From contig VGPE01000152.1 of assembly GCA_016875645.1 (NCBI GenBank), positions 1 through 6,895 on the forward strand: a DNA stretch of 6,895 nt. The letters run 5' to 3'. This stretch comes from Chloroflexota bacterium. GTDB lineage: Bacteria; Chloroflexota; Limnocylindria; Limnocylindrales; CSP1-4. Under the pieces are notes generated by a model. That model had not been told where the DNA came from. It was given only the letters and a program-made list of their open reading frames with translations, and ran no database searches. Shown here in pieces: positions 5,418 to 6,895 of the stretch. Numbering within the stretch: the first letter of the stretch is position 1; each line of letters begins with the position of its first letter. A program made the translations under genes and the position numbers.

Positions 5418-6467
5418 ATGGTGATGACGGTCCTGGGCGAAGTCGCGGCCGACCAGCTCGGCCTGACGCTGCCCCACGAGCACATCCTGGTGAGCCAGGT
5501 CGGCTACTGGCAGATGCCCGCTGACCCCGAGCGCGCCGCGATCGCGACGGGTCCGTGGCGGCCCGATCTGCGTCCGATTTTGGCCGAGGACCCGTACCTC
5601 GTCCACGACAATCTCACCCTCACGAGCGTCGCCGACGCGGTCGCCGAGCTCGGCCGTTTCGCGGGCGACGGTGGCGGGACGGTGGTGGACGTCACCCCGA
5701 TCGGCGCCGGCCGCGATCCGGTCGGCCTTGCGGCGATCGCCCGCCTGACCGGGCTCAACATCGTCATGGGGACCGGCTACTACGTCCACGAGTCGCAGCC
5801 GACGTGGGTCCAGGTCGCGACCGTGGACCAGCTGGCCGAGGAGATGGTCCTGGAGCTCTCCGTTGGAGTGGGGGAGACCGGCATTCGGGCCGGCATCATC
5901 GGCGAGGTCGGCTGTGGGTCGCCGATGTCGGAGCCCGAGGAGAAGTCGCTGCGGGCCTCCGCGCGCGCTGCGCTGCACACCGGCGTCAGCGTGACGATGC
6001 ACCGCTCGTCGTACCCCAACGAGCTGGACTCGTTGGCCGGATTGGACGTCCTGCTCTCGGAAGGACTCGCGCCGGAGCGCATCATCGCCGGGCACTGCGA
6101 CGAGCGGCCGGCCATCGAGTTCGCCCTTGGGGCGGCGAAGCGCGGCGTCTGGCTCGAACTCGACACCTGGGGCATCGAGGCGTGGGCGGTCGAGTGGCCG
6201 TTCGGCGGCCGCATGCTCCGGGGCTCGCTCGAGGTCGATCGCATCGCCATGCTGCTGGAGCTGCTGGATCGGGGCCTCGAGGACCGCATCCTGTTGAGCC
6301 AGGACGTGTGCTCCAAGGAGCAGCTCACCCGCAACGGCGGGTTCGGCTATGCGCACCTGACCCGGTCGATCGAGCCGAGGCTGCGCGAACGGGGTGTGTC
6401 GGACGCCCTGCTGACGAAGCTCCGCGTGGACAACCCGCGACGAGCCATCGGAGGTCCATCCACATGA
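5418..6467 (+). CDS. phosphotriesterase-family (PF02126) binuclear metal-dependent hydrolase, YhfV-like with bridging Glu
   Basis: The 349-residue product is a single TIM-barrel enzyme of normal family length with no signal peptide, so it is cytoplasmic. The metal ligands are all present: His20 and His22 in LPHEHI, the bridging acid Glu163 in IIGEVG (160-165), His195 in VTMHRS, His226 in AGHCDE and Asp296 in LLSQDV. Classical phosphotriesterases use a carboxylated Lys as the bridge. The E. coli homologue YhfV (PHP) uses Glu, as here, which points away from organophosphate specialists. Known relatives hydrolyse lactones, phosphoesters or amides, and the substrate here cannot be inferred. The start could be ATG 5418 or ATG 5424; the conserved barrel begins at VLGEVAADQLGLTLPHEH, so both are possible. 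Its stop overlaps the ATG of the deacetylase gene by 4 bases. It diverges from the CoA-ligase gene across 85 bases. Confidence 0.92.
   Translation: MVMTVLGEVAADQLGLTLPHEHILVSQVGYWQMPADPERAAIATGPWRPDLRPILAEDPYLVHDNLTLTSVADAVAELGRFAGDGGGTVVDVTPIGAGRDPVGLAAIARLTGLNIVMGTGYYVHESQPTWVQVATVDQLAEEMVLELSVGVGETGIRAGIIGEVGCGSPMSEPEEKSLRASARAALHTGVSVTMHRSSYPNELDSLAGLDVLLSEGLAPERIIAGHCDERPAIEFALGAAKRGVWLELDTWGIEAWAVEWPFGGRMLRGSLEVDRIAMLLELLDRGLEDRILLSQDVCSKEQLTRNGGFGYAHLTRSIEPRLRERGVSDALLTKLRVDNPRRAIGGPST
6450..6455 (+). promoter_or_regulatory. strong Shine-Dalgarno site for the deacetylase gene
   Basis: GGAGGT lies 8 bases before the ATG at 6464-6466, inside the last codons of the hydrolase gene. It fixes the start of the downstream gene and is the strongest ribosome site in the window, in contrast to the leaderless-looking or overlap-coupled starts elsewhere. 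Confidence 0.75.
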
Positions 6468-6895
6468 ACCGCTGGCCCGACGGCGCCCGCGCCGCCGCCT
6501 TCTTCAGCTTCGACGTGGACGGGGAGGCCTGGCTGCTCGGCGCCGACGAGCGCAACGCCGGGCTGCCGGTCACGCTGTCCCAGGCACGCTACGGCCCGCG
6601 GGTCGGGGTCTTCGAGATCCTCCGCATCCTGCGCCGGCGCGACGTTCGGGCCACGTTCTTCGTGCCGTCTGCGGTCGCGGAGTGGCACCCCGACACGGTG
6701 CGCGCCATTGCCGGCGCTGGCCACGAAGTCGCCCTCCACGGGCACGTCCACGAGCGTCCGGACCTCCTTGAGCCCGATGACGAGCGCGCGATCACCGAGC
6801 GGAGCATCGGCATCCTGACCGATCTGACCGGTTTCCGACCGACCGGCTACCGCGCTCCGGGCGCCGAGGTCAGCCCGTCCACGATGGCCATCCTC
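6464..6895 (+). CDS. NodB-fold polysaccharide deacetylase-family protein, PuuE/HpPgdA-like (partial, 3' end outside window)
   Basis: The first 144 residues of a carbohydrate-esterase-4-fold enzyme are visible. Motif 1 is FSFDVDGE at 14-21 (Asp17, Asp19), equivalent to the metal- and base-providing TFDD. Then come YGPRVGV at 43-49, RATFFVPS at 62-69, motif 2 HGHVHE at 92-97 (His92 and His96 as metal ligands) and motif 3 GYRAPG at 128-133 (Arg130). The FDVDGE form, and the absence of a signal peptide or membrane anchor, match the cytoplasmic group containing PuuE-type allantoinases and Helicobacter PgdA rather than secreted chitin or peptidoglycan deacetylases. Members cleave C-N bonds of N-acetyl or cyclic-amide substrates; the substrate here is unknown. 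The ATG overlaps the stop of the upstream hydrolase (ATGA) and has its own GGAGGT, so the two proteins are probably made together. Relatives run to about 280-300 residues, so roughly half is missing. Confidence 0.88.
   Translation, partial: MNRWPDGARAAAFFSFDVDGEAWLLGADERNAGLPVTLSQARYGPRVGVFEILRILRRRDVRATFFVPSAVAEWHPDTVRAIAGAGHEVALHGHVHERPDLLEPDDERAITERSIGILTDLTGFRPTGYRAPGAEVSPSTMAIL

Noticed and set aside
5333..5485. Extended start (5485) of the acyl-CoA synthetase
   Set aside because: The added 51 residues overlap the divergent hydrolase gene and its promoter and do not resemble the start of Acs-type enzymes. ATG 5332 gives the normal family length.
5268..6356. Minus-strand open frame of 362 residues opposite the hydrolase gene
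   Set aside because: It is antisense to a gene with all six metal ligands in order, and its translation has no recognisable domain.
1..6895. Search for CRISPR repeats, tRNA genes, insertion-sequence ends, toxin-antitoxin pairs or phage genes
   Set aside because: By eye I found no tandem or spaced repeats, no tRNA-like cloverleaf, no transposase and no small paired orphan genes. A tRNAscan or repeat search would be the decisive check.

Overview
This is a high-GC bacterial window (about 70% GC by eye, not computed), densely packed with metabolic and RNA-modification genes. The base composition, small intergenic gaps, short translational overlaps and leaderless-looking promoters fit Chloroflexota (for example the uncultured freshwater and soil classes) or Actinomycetota. 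No rRNA or marker gene is present to decide the lineage. I see no mobile element, CRISPR array, tRNA or phage gene, and no obvious previously undescribed system. The most interesting features are enzymes of familiar folds with altered key residues.

Layout. Positions 3-116 (+) hold the last codons of a gene that looks like an amidohydrolase. It converges on a leftward cluster of four genes. In transcription order the cluster is: an AMP-forming acyl-CoA synthetase of the Acs type (5332 to 3326), a class I SAM-dependent methyltransferase of the RlmI-like fold (3284 to 2406), a TrmH/SpoU-type RNA ribose methyltransferase (2409 to 1606), and an FAD/NAD(P) disulfide-oxidoreductase-family flavoprotein (1529 to 156). 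The two methyltransferase genes overlap by 4 bases. An 85-base divergent promoter region (5333-5417) separates this cluster from a rightward pair: a phosphotriesterase-family metal-dependent hydrolase (5418-6467), overlapping by 4 bases a cytoplasmic NodB-fold deacetylase / PuuE-like hydrolase that runs off the right edge (6464-6895).

How the genes may work together. The rightward pair is translationally coupled and encodes two soluble metal-dependent hydrolases, so they may act on successive bonds of one small molecule, perhaps a lactone, cyclic amide or N-acyl compound. A divergently transcribed CoA ligase could activate a resulting carboxylic acid, but this is inference from position. The methyltransferase pair is probably housekeeping or translation-related and may simply share the transcript. 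The flavoprotein keeps the redox-active Cys pair but lacks the His-Glu dyad of lipoamide dehydrogenase, so its substrate is unknown.

No stretch longer than 300 bases lacks a gene. The gaps are 117-155, 1530-1605, 3285-3325 and 5333-5417. The many other long open frames are opposite-strand or out-of-frame shadows typical of high-GC DNA.
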